Positions 33,178 through 43,949 of a stretch of 64,000 nt of DNA are shown here, piece by piece. Made by a program: the position numbers and the translations under genes. The DNA comes from Salvia splendens (Eukaryota; Streptophyta; Magnoliopsida; Lamiales; Lamiaceae): the NCBI RefSeq assembly GCF_004379255.2, contig NC_056035.1:28210502-28274501 (forward strand), written 5' to 3'. Each line of letters starts with the position of its first letter. Positions within the stretch are counted from its first letter, which is position 1. The notes under the pieces were generated by a model. It saw only the letters and a program-made list of their open reading frames with translations, made no database searches and was not told the origin of the DNA.

Positions 33178-34588
33178 GAGGGGAGAAGCAGTTAGTGCAG
33201 TTAGTGTCTTGTACATATTCTGTTAGGTCAAGGAGTTTGTAGAAGTTTTTTTTAGGTTCTGTGTTTGCATAACTGGTATAATAAATAGCAAAAGCCCCTT
33301 AGGGAGAGTAATTGGAGAGGAAATACATGCTGATTTGTGAATCCTTTTTCCTTAATAAATCTAAGTCAGTTGGAAGAAGTAAGGACGATAGAAAATGCCT
33401 GAATTTAAGCTTACTGTGAAGCCCTCTTAAAAGTGAGTTATAAGCCTAGAGTAGAATACTTGCTACTAAATACATTAAAAAGAATAGAGTGGCTGCCATT
33501 GATGCTAGAGGAGAAATGACATAGATAGTGAGGACTAAAGGCAATAGGGATAACCATTTTGAGCTTTATTCTTTCGAACCTGCTGAACCTGCCTCATTGG
33601 AAAGGCACCCCTTAGTGAACTCTTTGGGCATGTACTAAACTGAATCCATTTGTTGGAACCTTTAGCTTTCATGCCATGTGAACAAAAGGGGCGGGGATGG
33701 AGTAGCTCGATGGTAGGGGTATGAGACAGATTGAGGAGCAAAGAGAAAAACGAAGAAAATGTTAGAAATGATAAACGGGCAAGGAAAGTTGTAACTTGAC
33801 CCCAGAAAAAGAATAGTTAGAATATGGGCAGAAAAAAATATATACATGTCATCAGGCCCAAGAAAGAGAAAAGAAGTTAGAAAAGAAAATGGGCAGGAAC
33901 GGTTGTCACCTGACCCATGAAAAAAAAGAGAAGGGCAGAAAAAAATTATATGGCCCAGTGAAAATAAAGTAGGGAAAATAAGGCTAATTAGCCAGGGGAA
34001 CATATCCAATATGTTGGAAAGATAAAATCACACACGGGAGGTTGTTACCAAGTTTTGTCCTTAAGTTCACATGTCCGAATATTGTTTTCACTTGAGCTTT
34101 TTGAACTTAGGCCACTTAGGAATCTCACCAATATACATTGTAATCCCCTAACCTCATTACAACCGAATGAAAGACCTTAAGGAACTATTCTGTGGCATCA
34201 ATCTTAAGGCATCAATGGTATGGCAGAATGAAGAGTGAATGATCTTTACGTCCCTGGTGAGGATTGAGTGATCGTGTGAACCTAACAGAGGCAAAATTTT
34301 AGGCTATCTTGACGAACTGACAGCTTGACTGGATAGAAGAAGGGAGGGGGAAGAATCTGAGGCTGTAAATGCTTGGATTAACCTTAAACTTGTGGGGATG
34401 GCTGCTAGGAAAAAATACCAGTTTATGCTCTTATGTGTTTTCTTTTCTTTGTCTTGTGATTTCTGTGTGTTTCGTTTTTCTGTGTCTAGGTCTAGGAGTC
34501 TTCATTTTTTTAGATGGTTAAATGGGGAGGATGCATTGAAATTTGCCTTATTTCCTTTTTCTTGTCTTTCATACTTGAGGACAAGTAT

Positions 34589-34607
34589 GGTTTAAGTGTG
34601 AGCAGTT
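34589..34607 (+). promoter_or_regulatory. PPT position of element C (non-canonical)
   Basis: The sequence directly 5' of the 3' LTR is TTTAAGTGTGAGCAGT, conserved in A, B and D. It is not a pure purine run, so either it works as an unusual plus-strand primer site or the effective tract is elsewhere. Confidence 0.4.
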
Positions 34608-35858
34608 TGATAAGGCTCGTTTCATGCAACTATTTTATATATAAATTCTATATTTTATACGGTACTAACATGCATTTATAAGTCCAGGTGCGTGAAAAAT
34701 CTGACCGGCCCAAGAACGAAGAACAATTACCACGATAGAGGAAATAGAAGAGAAAAGTGAAGAAAAAAAGAGCGAAATCCGCAAAGGGCACAATCGGCAA
34801 ATCAAGAAGACCGTTGCCCTAGGGATTTGAGCCACACCTATAAATACCAGGAAGCTTACGAAAAAAAGGAGAGCACTTAGTTAGAGAATTTCCTTGGTTA
34901 TTTCGGCTTACTCTAAATGTCACTCATTTAGCTCAGGCACTTGGCACAATGGAAGAGCTGGGGTATTTAGTGTGGTGTGTTTTGCTCATTTTGGAGTGTA
35001 ACACCACTCCGAGAATGAGTGAAGAAACAATTTTACTTTTCCACACGTATTTTTATCTCGCCGATTTCCTTGCCGGAAATTCGGCGATTGTTGGTGACTC
35101 GTTTGAAGTTCATGGTTAATATAGTTTCGTTTTCAGTTTTTTTGTTTACTCTGATGTTTACTGCTCTGATTTATTGTTTGGATGTTTTTCACAATTATTT
35201 TGTTGATCGGAGTTGAGATCGGTGTTGATTGGAGTTGATTTACTGAATTGAGGTTGAATCGGAGTTGAAATGATGTTGAAAGTTGTGGATCTAGTTTGTT
35301 TGTGTTGATTCTGGTAGATCTAGCTTAGAACTCTGTTTGGATATGCATGGAAAACCCTGTTATTGCTTATTTACTTGGTCCAGTAGATTAGATATGATAG
35401 TTTTAGTTTAATTGAAGTGTTCATCGTTCGATCTGAAGTATGCTCTATTTTCATGTTCTGTTCTGTTCATTTCGTGCTTGCTTGTTGGAGAAGATGAAGT
35501 CGATCGGTAGTTGTAGTTGCTTTGCTTTAGTTTATTAGTTGTAGCTTTTGTCAGTAGCTAGTTAAGGTAATCTGTTTTGTTGTTTACTTTCGCATTGCCT
35601 TTTTGTTTGGTTATTCTAGGAAACTCTTTTACTTGACCTAGGAATTTGGTGAAAATTCTCAAGTTGTTTTTGGACTCGAATCATGCATGCATTTATGTTT
35701 CACGTACTTTCAATTCTCCCGATCTAGTAGTCAGATTAGACTAGATTTCATTTCCCATGCCTAGTAGTTAAAACCCAACCCTCATGTTGCGTGGCAGCAG
35801 CCAAACCCTCCAAAAGTTCTCCCTATGCATCCCAACCCTTCCAGCTCTCGCTTCAATC
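34608..35858 (+). repeat. 3' LTR of element C (3' end truncated)
   Basis: It starts TGATAAGGCTCGTTTCATG. A TATAAATA box lies at 34839-34846. It shares the late-LTR segment GTGGCAGCAGCCAAACCC with the solo LTR (GTGGCAACAGCC) and LTR D. The expected end, with GGGATCGACCCC-like sequence and CA, is missing; hAT sequence follows from about 35860. Confidence 0.8.
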
Positions 35859-35861
35859 ATG

Positions 35862-37480
35862 CACTTAGGATTCCTTTGTTGAAAGAAGCTAAGTTATCTG
35901 TCCAAGCTACTGCTGATGGTATACACAATAAATGAGTTGAATCTGGATGCACAATAATGGGTGATGGTTGGACAAATATTAGAAATAGAGCTTTGAAAAA
36001 CTTCTTAGTTTATTCTCAACATGGTGTGTCATTCATTAAGTCTGTTGATATCTAGTATCGATGGAAATGTTGAGAATTTGTGCAACCTGTTTTAAGAAAT
36101 TGTTGGACCTCAACATATAGTGCATATGGTTACTGATAACGCTCCAAAATACAAAAATTTCGGTACTTTGTTGAGTGAAAAATATCCTTCAGTTATTTGG
36201 TCATCTTGTGCTTGTGTTGCTCATTGTATCAACTTAATTGTGAAGGATATGATAAAATTGCCTCTAGTACGTGATGTAATAACTCTTGCATTAAGATCGG
36301 ATTTTGTTTATAATCTCATAAGTGGCCTCTTAATTGGTTGATAACTAGGCCAGGGTGGACTGAAATCAATAGGCCAGGTGATACTCGGTTTGGTACAAGC
36401 TTCATAGCATTAAAGAGCTTATATGATCACTTGCAAGCATTAGTCGTCAGTCCATGTTTAAAAAAAATCTTGAGAGTGACTAAAGCAAAAGAAGCTAAAC
36501 AAGTGGTTTTAGATGATAAATTATTTAATTATTTCCAAGATTATGGGGCCAATTATGAGATTATTGCGCATCTGTGATTCTGATGAGAAACCTTCACTTG
36601 GTTATGTTTATGAGAGCATGTTGAGAGTGGTGAAAGGAAAGAATAAGGAGAGGTTATAATGAGAAGTTCGTTAATATAATTGAATCAAGGTGGGATAGGA
36701 TTTTGAAAAACAATCTACACACAGCTGCATTTTTGTTGAATTCAGCCTTCCAATATGATCCTGAAAGCCCGACTGATACCTCAGAGGTGATAGCAGGATT
36801 GCTTAAGTTTTTGAGTCTTTGCTCCCAGGTATAGAAATGATGGTACGATGGAGGAGATGACTTCCGTGAAAAAAGGTTAGGTTTTGGAAGGAAGATAGAT
36901 GGCTTTGACTACCTCAAAATCTTCACGGCCTGGTAAGTTTTTATCATGCATTGTTCATTCTAAAAATTAGTTATTTAATTGATAGTTATAGTTATTGGGG
37001 AGTGATAACATGCAAACTCTATATATTGTACAAACTCAACACAGCTTCAACACAGAGGTTATTCACAAAGGCACACAGAGAAAATTGTCTTCAATTCTGT
37101 GTTTTTATATGAAACTTGTCTGCGATGTTTCCAGCTTTGGTGGTGTAAAGGTTTTTCTCTAGTTTCAACTTTTAATTGTTTACGTTGATGTTTGTTTTTT
37201 GTTTCTTTATTCTTATAAATGTGTGGTGTTGGTTCAAAGAAAAGGCAATATGATCGGATTGAATATGAATGTATTGACAAAGTAGAGTTTTGGGTGATTG
37301 ATGAAAATGCTAATGAAGAGCTTGATTATGAGGAGTTGGAGGAAATGTTAGATGAAGAACCAACCAAAGGTAAATAAACTTATATAGATATATTTATAAT
37401 TTCATGTTTTATTGCGTTCATTGCTTTATATTGTTTAATCTTTATTTAGGTGACGAAGATGATATGATAGAAACTACTAA
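35862..37480 (+). pseudogene. hAT-family transposase (DUF659 type), degenerate
   Basis: Translation in shifting frames gives RIPLLKEAKLSVQATADGI, GCTIMGDGWTNIRNRALKNF and VSFIKSVDIS. These are followed by HMVTDNAPKYKNFGTLLSEK and WSSCACVAHCINLIVKDMI, the DUF659 / RNase H-like core of hAT transposases. A later part (37222-37376) reads KKRQYDRIEYECIDKVEFW, the usual C-terminal region, with a possible intron before GDEDDMIETTK. The N-terminal BED finger and the hAT dimerisation segment are missing. Several stops are present. No terminal repeats or 8-bp duplication were identified. Confidence 0.78.
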
Positions 37481-38286
37481 AGTTGTTTATTTATTTTTTT
37501 GGAAAACAGCATCATCAATCAACACACAACTTCTTGTTTGTTTGTCAAGAAGGATGACTCCACAATCTAATTCACTCAAAAATTTGAGTTATGGCCAGCC
37601 GACCACCGTACTTATCCCCAAAGTTTTCAATCTTCAAATTTGAGGTTTGAATTCGATGTCCCCTTAATCTCCTTCAACTCTGTCCGACCCGATAAAACAT
37701 CTCAAATTACGTATTAAGAAAGTGAGAGAGGTAGAAGAACATCATCAATAAAAACAATCAAACCAACAGTCGTTCCTCAGCATAACATTTATCTTCAAAT
37801 TATTGAAAAGAAGCGGCGGAAGCTATGAAGAAGAAAGAAGATATGCTAGAGATGTATTTGGAGAAAGCTTTCAATTCCACATTCTTTCATATGTTCAAAT
37901 GTAACATGATACAATACATATATTCTCCATTCGAATGATCTAGAATATTGTACTAATCTGCTTTTATGCTAAGTTAAACATGCTTTACTTTCTTAATCAA
38001 AATAAATTCTGCAAACTCTCTCTCTTCTTCATTCCATTGAGCAACACGTCTCTCCAAGTACAACGGTGGTCCTCCACCTTAGCTAGCATGCTTGGCTCAA
38101 TCACAGCTGTAGCTCGTGTGAGCTCTCTGATTGGTTCTTTTGCTGTACCAGCCTTTGTCCTCTCTTTTGTCTTATCTATCACCTTGGCTCGTGTGGAGTT
38201 GATCACTTGTTTATCACGTGCATCTTACTTTGTTGCCATACACTGATCACCATGGTTAGTAATCTCAGCATTGCATGCAGTAGCTT
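37481..38286. other. Intergenic, no gene recognised
   Basis: AT-rich sequence with short unconserved ORFs. It may be non-coding hAT or CACTA sequence, but I see no termini. Confidence 0.5.
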
Positions 38287-38457
38287 GATCAACTTGGCAT
38301 GCAGCGACTTGATCAACAGCTTGATCAACTTGAAGGTCTAGTGACTTGAGATGCATTATGCCAAGTTGATCAACAGCTTGATCAACTTGACGGTCCAGTG
38401 ACTTGAGATGCATTATGCCAAGTTGATCAACAGCTTGATCAACTTGACGGTCCAGTG
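38287..38457 (+). repeat. 57-bp tandem repeat, three units
   Basis: Units begin at 38287, 38344 and 38401. Each contains AGTTGATCAACAGCTTGATC and CGGTCCAGTGACTTGAGATG. The second and third are nearly identical; the first has several changes. A fourth partial unit starts at 38458. Inside each unit GTTGATCAAC and GCTTGATCAAC form small palindromes. Confidence 0.85.
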
Positions 38458-38499
38458 ACTTGAGATGCATTGCAGCTTGATTAGCTTGACGATCACTTC

Positions 38500-39431
38500 T
38501 AACAATTATTATTTATCATTATTTTCATTTAAGCGGCCAAGGTTAAAGAGATTGCTGAATGATATTTTTGTCAAGAAGAAGCAGATGCTTGGAACTGGGA
38601 CCAATTCTCTTGGGGTGATGCATCGACTAGCAATCAGCAATATCGTGATGCCAAATGGAAGAGTAAATAAAATTTGAAGAGGAGGAGGATATGATAAGGA
38701 TGCAGGAGATTATGGGGCAGTTGATGAGCCAACAACACTCAAGTTACTCCGCTGCTCCACCCTCACAGCTTTCTGCATGAACATGAAGGTTTATTTTGTA
38801 ACTAAGTTTTTGGAATTTCACTAATGCTCTAAACTTTTAGAATTTCTCTAATGCTCAAACATTTTACAATTTCCACTAACTTTTATGAATTTGATATTAT
38901 AAAACTTTGATGTTATGTATGATTATCTATTGTTATTATGAAAAGTATTGATTTGTTGAAAAAATTATCGTAATGTGGATAAATAATAATAATAATAAAT
39001 AAAATCATAATATGTAGAAATGTTAGTGGCAAACTTATTTTGCCACTAAAATAGGACTAAACATTAGTGACATATTAATGGCGGATTGCACAGTGGCGCA
39101 CACTATTACGCCACTAGAGGCTATACAAATGTAACGCCACTAGAGGCTATACAAATGTAGTGGTGGAAACATATCCGCTCGTATTAGTGGCGGGATTAAA
39201 TGATACTAATATGTCACTATTTTCATTTTTTAGTGGTGAAATTTCTGTGGCAAATTATTTTCCGTGATAACTCCCGATAAAATTTAGTGGCGGAATATAT
39301 TCTATTTACTAACAAAAAAATTGCAGTGATTCATTTCTACCACTAATCCGCCATTAAATCTTTTATCGGCAGAAATTAGAGATATACGGGTGGATATTTC
39401 CACCACTATTTGGTGATTTTTTTTTGTAGTG
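38500..39431 (+). mobile_element. CACTA (En/Spm) transposon, 3' end
   Basis: The right end reads TTTTTTTTGTAGTG at 39431, the reverse complement of a CACTACAAAAAAA terminus. Inside it, subterminal motifs of the type AGTGGCGG / CCGCCACTA recur in both orientations (39027-39400), as in CACTA ends. Upstream, MIRMQEIMGQLMSQQHSSY (about 38697-38750) looks like the C-terminal tail of a CACTA-encoded protein. No left terminus was found, so the element is truncated or the left end lies in degraded sequence. Confidence 0.7.
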
Positions 39432-40510
39432 GATCATATATTCAAGAGGATAACGGAGTTTATTTAGGCATTTAATTAGGTTGATCAGATTTCATTAGTT
39501 TAATTAATCATAAATTTATTTCATATTTGATTGAATATTGATCATCTTAATCAGAACAATTTTTTTAAAAAAATGATCATCTTAAATAGAATAGAACGAA
39601 TGAAGGAATTATTTATCCTAAAATAAAAAATTGTTTAGAGAGTGGTTGGGGTGCAGAGGGTACAAAAAATGACGATATGGATTTGGGGGCATGAAGAAAG
39701 AGTGGGTTGTATTTGCCTCAACTTTGCACTACTCTCTCTAGACTACGTGCTTTGATATCATGCCTTATGACGCCAATGCCACTCCCTCATGTTACATACA
39801 CCTCATCACTTCCATTTTTTTGTCAAATCACTATTACTTTTCCACTATTCATTATCTATATTGAACTTTCCAGCTTGCTTCTACTTATCAAAATTCAAAT
39901 TCAAATTCAAAATTCAAAATAGCACCTCACATTTCCAAAGGTTGTCTATGGAAAATTCAACCTTGAATTTTTGTTTGGATATATAGGGCTTGTTTGGTAT
40001 CTTTCGTTTTCATTCCACATCATCTAGAGTTATATTAAACAAATGGAGAATATATTATTAGGTGCTCTCTAATTTCGGTGACTTTGTTTATGGAAAATTC
40101 AATGTGAGTGGAGATTTTATTTATTTGGTTTTGGTTTTGATAGAATTCGAATTGGACTAATTAGATTCTTTTTTCTTGGTAAATTGGCGGCAGGGGCACT
40201 TGGACTACATAAATATAGGAAAGTGGAGTTGATAATTTCTAGAATTCTCCATTTTGATTGGACCCAAAATTGATTTTAAATTGCATATGCTTGTCACACT
40301 AGGACTTTTACAAGTCTAATTTAGAGTTGACCAACAATGCTTTTAATTGGCTTGGTGAGCCACGTGGAGGTGCACCAAAAAGGTATCCAATTCCTTCCTA
40401 TATATCCATCACTAGATTTGGTGTTAATTTCTTGGAAGAAAAGAGGAGAAGAGAAACAATTCCTCCATTGACTTGTCCTGCCGTGCCAACCCAATATTCT
40501 TCATGGTACT
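39432..40510. other. Intergenic region upstream of the acid phosphatase gene
   Basis: No gene. It holds ATTCAAATTC-type repeats near 39892-39925 and otherwise AT-rich sequence; the 3' part is the likely promoter of the downstream gene. Confidence 0.5.
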
Positions 40511-40520
40511 TGTATAAATA
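40511..40520 (+). promoter_or_regulatory. Candidate TATA box of the acid phosphatase gene
   Basis: TGTATAAATAG lies about 80 bp upstream of the ATG, at normal plant spacing. Confidence 0.6.
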
Positions 40521-40530
40521 GATTAATTAA

Positions 40531-40550
40531 TGTGTGTGTGTGTGTGTGTG
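40531..40550 (+). repeat. (TG)10 microsatellite in the 5' leader
   Basis: A perfect TG dinucleotide run lies between the TATA box and the ATG, probably at or just after the transcription start. Confidence 0.9.
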
Positions 40551-40596
40551 ATAGTAGTATTTAATTAATTAATATTAGTGAAATATTAGTAGTAAA

Positions 40597-41817
40597 ATGG
40601 TTGGATTCGGATGGAGCATGCAGGGAATGAGGGAAGCGATGGTGTTGGTGTTCGTAGCGATATGGTCGAGCTCGAAGGCCACGAGCACGTGGTGGCGGGG
40701 CGACTCGGACGAGGCGTGGGACAACTGCCTGAGCTGGAGGCTGGGCGTGGAGGCGAACAACATACGGGCGTGGCGCACGGTCCCCCCCGAGTGCTCGGCT
40801 CACGTGGAGGCCTACATGGTGCGCGGCCAATACCAGCGTGATGTCGCCCTCATCGTCGACACGATCTGCGCCTACATTGACTCGATCGACCTCTCCAGCG
40901 ACGGCCTCGACGCTTGGATCCTCGACGTCGACGACACCTGCATTTCCAACCTCTTCTACTATAGCGGGAAGCGCTACGGGTGAGTAGTGTGTCTCACCCG
41001 CGTCGCATCACTTCACTTCCACTATTCATTGAGTGATCGCGGAATGTTGTGTAGGTGTGAGCCGTTCGATCCTGTTGGGTTCAAGACGTGGGCGTTGAGC
41101 GCCAAGTGCTCTGCGATCCCTGATGTGCTCAGGTCATGATAGAAACGTCACATCCTAAAATTAACTGGTGATAAGAGAAGGGACATGGCCTGACCTTCAG
41201 TTATTTCTGTTGTATTTATTTTTCTTTCATTTGCCAACAGGTTGTTCGTCAAATTGATCGCCAAAGGATTCAAGGTGTTCCTCGTTACTGGTAGGGATGA
41301 AGACACACTCGGGCAAGCCACCATTCGCAATCTCCACGCCCAGGGCTTCTTCGCCTACCATCGTCTCATTCTAAGGTATACATAAATACTACGCCCTTCG
41401 TCGCTCTGTGGTAGATGGATAGGAAAAATGTAGAAAGATGAAGAGAGAGTAAAATACTTTTTGCCAAAAAAGGAAATGACTCAGCTACATTTGGACAATC
41501 TAAAAAGGAATACGACTCAATTACAGAGGGACAAGGACAGACGGATTACTATTACTACTTTTTAATTCAATCAATGACATTCCATTTGTATTAACTAACT
41601 AACTAACGCAAGAGAAGATGATGACGACGATTTGTGCAGGAGTGGTGCGTATAAGGGGCAAAGTGCGATCGTATACAAGTCTACGGTGCGGAAGCAGCTA
41701 GCAGAAGAGGGGTTCAGAATATGGGGGAATGTGGGAGATCAGTGGAGTGATCTTCAAGGGGAGTATACAGGCAACCGCACATTCAAGCTTCCTAATCCCA
41801 TGTATAATATCCCTTAA
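40597..41817 (+). CDS. HAD subfamily IIIB acid phosphatase / vegetative storage protein-like
   Basis: Four exons join in frame: 40597-40979, 41055-41132, 41241-41375, 41640-41817 (all introns GT-AG), giving 257 residues. The N-terminus has a hydrophobic stretch (MVLVFVAIWSSSKATS) that looks like a signal peptide, so a secreted or vacuolar protein is likely. HAD motif I is WILDVDDTC (Asp110 and Asp112), motif II is KVFLVTGRDED, then YKSTVRKQL and motif IV NVGDQWSDL. The family (plant acid phosphatase B / VSP) hydrolyses phosphate monoesters; in some storage members the nucleophile Asp is replaced, but here it is kept, which favours activity. Alternative starts are Met8 or Met11. No frameshift or stop is seen, and it is the best-preserved plant gene of the window. 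It converges with the NPH3 gene on the opposite strand. Confidence 0.9.
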
Positions 41818-42344
41818 TTCTACATTACATGAATAAATAATATTGTTTGCATTCATCATTACTCATCTCTTACTACTCCTTGGTTTGATCTTGTGTTGTT
41901 TAAGTATAGCAATCCCTCTAGAAATGGAGGTTAACACACTCTTACCATGCTTACACTTGTCCACCATCCCCTCCTTCATCACCACCTGCTCTTAGCCTCA
42001 CCCTCATTCTCGATATCTCCAGCTTCAATTCTCGATTCTCCCTCCTCAGCGAAGCGTATGTGTCTCGTGGGGACATGGCAGTGCTGCCCACCCCGTTGCA
42101 GCTCATCTTCTGCCCCTCTCCGCACATAGCACTCTTCATCCGCACCAGCTCAAAGTATAAAACTCTCACCACCAAATGCACCGGGAGCCTCTCGTTCTGG
42201 GCAGCGTGGTTGCAACCTTCTTGGGACAGTTTCTGGCAGTCGATCAGCTTGCATAACTTGTTGCACTCGTGCTCACTCAGCATCGGATGTGACTAATTAA
42301 CAAACACAACGTTATAATGTAAACTTTTCTTAAATTGTTAACCC

Positions 42345-42440
42345 ATCAGTGCAATGTATTAAAAATGTCAACAACGTCAACACAGATTTGTATTGATGTT
42401 TCAATATCATCGTGTGACATTTTTAATACTCTGCATTGAT
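42345..42440. mobile_element. Small foldback MITE in the last NPH3 intron
   Basis: Arms ATCAGTGCAATGTATTAAAA and the near-complement ending AATACTCTGCATTGAT bound a 96-bp palindromic unit inside the intron 42293-42496. Transposon family not determined. Confidence 0.65.
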
Positions 42441-43540
42441 CGGAGCACACCTCATATTACTAGGGTAAAAAAATGTATAGGAGGATTTGATTTTACCTTT
42501 AAGTAGATGTCGATGGACCTATAAATTCCATCGTTGATGACACGAGCATAATCGGGCAACACCTCGATCATAGCGATGAACTTGTCAAGCCTCAAATAAG
42601 GGTCAGGAGCAATCTCAGCTAAATATGCATCAACAAGCCTTGCAACTTTCAACAGGCACCCATGCCCCATATCCTCCGACACGTACCCACATTCTTCCTC
42701 CTCCTCCTCGATCCGATGCAAGAACTGAACAAGAATACGACGAATAGTATCAACATCAAACAAGGAGTCCCCTGTCTGAAGCGAAGGTATAAGCAGATCA
42801 TCCAGCAAAGCCATCTCTAATTTGTACGTGATCCTCCTCTCCAGCTCAACCCGGCAACTTAATGTGGCCTCCACCATGATGGCCACCCTCGTCATCCCAA
42901 ACAAAAAGTTCCAACGGAATGCACGAGTTTTTCTCCACCGATAACAGAGTTACAAGTGTGTCGAGAATACTCCTCTGCCCGCTCTCAATCAAACTAGTCC
43001 TCGCCGGATTCCAAATCTGATGCTTCCCTATTCCCTTCAACCACGTCTCAGCATAATGCATCAGAGACGCAACTATACTATCCGTCCTAACACCCCTCTG
43101 TCGCATACGATAAAAACTGATACCTAACCACGAGAGATCATCCGCCCACCACCCCAGCGATCCACTATCACAATCCAAACGCGAAACCAGCTGCTCCTTG
43201 CAAGCATTCATGGCAATGGCAGCAATGCATATGTCCGGGATCCCTACCTCTTCAGCGAGAGGTAGAAGCTTCTCACAAGCAGACAGAACTTGCACTGAAT
43301 TTTCAAGACTCGGACACACAACTTGGGTGAGATACGTCTGTGTGCGCTCAACGAGGTTCTCGTCTTGATAATCCTCTGTAACAAAACTTGGCTGCAAGTT
43401 CAAACATTTCAGGGCGTCCGGGGAAGTTGGTGAGTTCTAGCTTGGACGTCTTGGCATCGGCAACCAGCTTCCGGATCTTTCCACCACAACTAACACAAGC
43501 CAAATCACTCTCCTTGTACAGATAGCAGTGGAAAATTAAA

Positions 43541-43705
43541 TACTCCACTGTTAAAAATAGAAACTTTCTATTTAAAGAAATTTATTTCTCTATAATGAGG
43601 TGGGACTCATTTCCCACTAATATAGTTTTCTTTCTATCTCTCTTACTTTCCCAATTACGCATTAAACCCCAAAAGTTCCTACTTTTAGGGGACGGGAGGG
43701 AGTAG
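43541..43705. mobile_element. Stowaway-like MITE in the second NPH3 intron
   Basis: One end reads TACTCCCTCCCGTCCCCTAA (- strand from 43705). The other reads TACTCC...AAAAATAGAAACTTT (+ strand from 43541). Together they form degenerate inverted repeats about 165 bp apart with TA at the ends. The insertion lies close to the acceptor side of the intron, which makes the exon 3 acceptor hard to place. Confidence 0.7.
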
Positions 43706-43949
43706 ATTGTTACCTTATGCAGAAGAAAGGATTCTCCATCAAACGATAATTGTGATGTCTCCAGCAACATCAGAGAAAATGCTGCACAAATACAGCAAAT
43801 CATCACTAACAAATCACACCAACAACATAAAAGAAGTAATTGTTTTTGGCAAAGAGAGGAAGAAAGAGTGAGTACCGGTTGGCAAAGGTGGTGGAGAAGT
43901 TGGGAGTGGCGGCGGAGAGAGGCTGCATTCTGCAAGAATTCAACACTCA

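Larger units (their letters stand above)
32782..34607 (+). other. Structured 3' non-coding region of element C
   Basis: About 1.8 kb without genes between the post-pol ORF and the 3' LTR. Ordered motifs: three palindromes (32886-33084), a stem with a TGCTTG-GGGA-CAAGCA hairpin (33135-33177) followed by the purine tract GAAGTGGGAGGGGAGAAG, and GTGAGTTATAAGCC (near 33432). Then GGCACCCCTTAGT (near 33602), a conserved block (34248-34287) and the ATACTTG-AGGA-CAAGTAT hairpin (34571-34588) just before the LTR. Elements A, B and D share the order. Confidence 0.75.
1..35858 (+). mobile_element. Element C: Athila-like Ty3/gypsy LTR retrotransposon (outer host of the nest)
   Basis: This is the outermost element of the nest. 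In + order it shows gag (1-3200, interrupted), protease and RT (3231-5460), RNase H and integrase resuming at 28307, a post-pol ORF (30598-32781), a structured 3' non-coding region and a 3' LTR starting at 34608. Its 5' LTR and PBS lie left of the window. The protease motif DLGASIN, the gag style and the post-pol ORF resemble the Athila lineage; this is a lineage inference. Many in-frame stops and frameshifts make it dead. The 3' LTR is cut off near 35858, where hAT sequence begins. Inserts at 272-1763 and 5461-28306 are not part of it. Confidence 0.88.
41951..43928 (-). pseudogene. NPH3-family BTB/POZ gene with frame damage
   Basis: Exon 1 (43876-43928) reads MQPLSAATPNFSTTFAN and exon 2 (43714-43781) RIFSDVAGDITIIV. 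An extra T in the A-run at 43741 (+ strand) then breaks the frame before DGESFLLHK. Exon 3 (to 42497) has GKIRKLVADAKTSKLELTNF and FELAAKFCY, then jumps directly to TEDYQDENLVERTQTYLTQV with a frame shift (near 43380). About 20 conserved residues of the BTB domain are missing. The NPH3 domain (GSLGWWADDLSWLGISFYR, DIYLK) shifts frame again in the A5 tract at 42903-42907. Exon 4 (41951-42292) reads SHPMLSEHECNKLCKLIDCQ ... HAAQNERLPVHLVVRVLYFE with a short coiled-coil tail. Intact relatives are substrate adaptors of CUL3 ubiquitin ligases in phototropin signalling. The single-base shifts could be assembly errors; the larger gap is harder to explain that way. Confidence 0.85.

Noticed and set aside
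32812..33300. Rho-independent-type terminators
   Set aside because: Hairpins lack a U-run in the right place and the context is eukaryotic; the conserved palindromes are treated as retroelement structures instead.
35862..39431. hAT remnant and CACTA end as one transposon
   Set aside because: DUF659 belongs to hAT transposases while the right terminus and subterminal repeats are CACTA type; no shared terminus was found.
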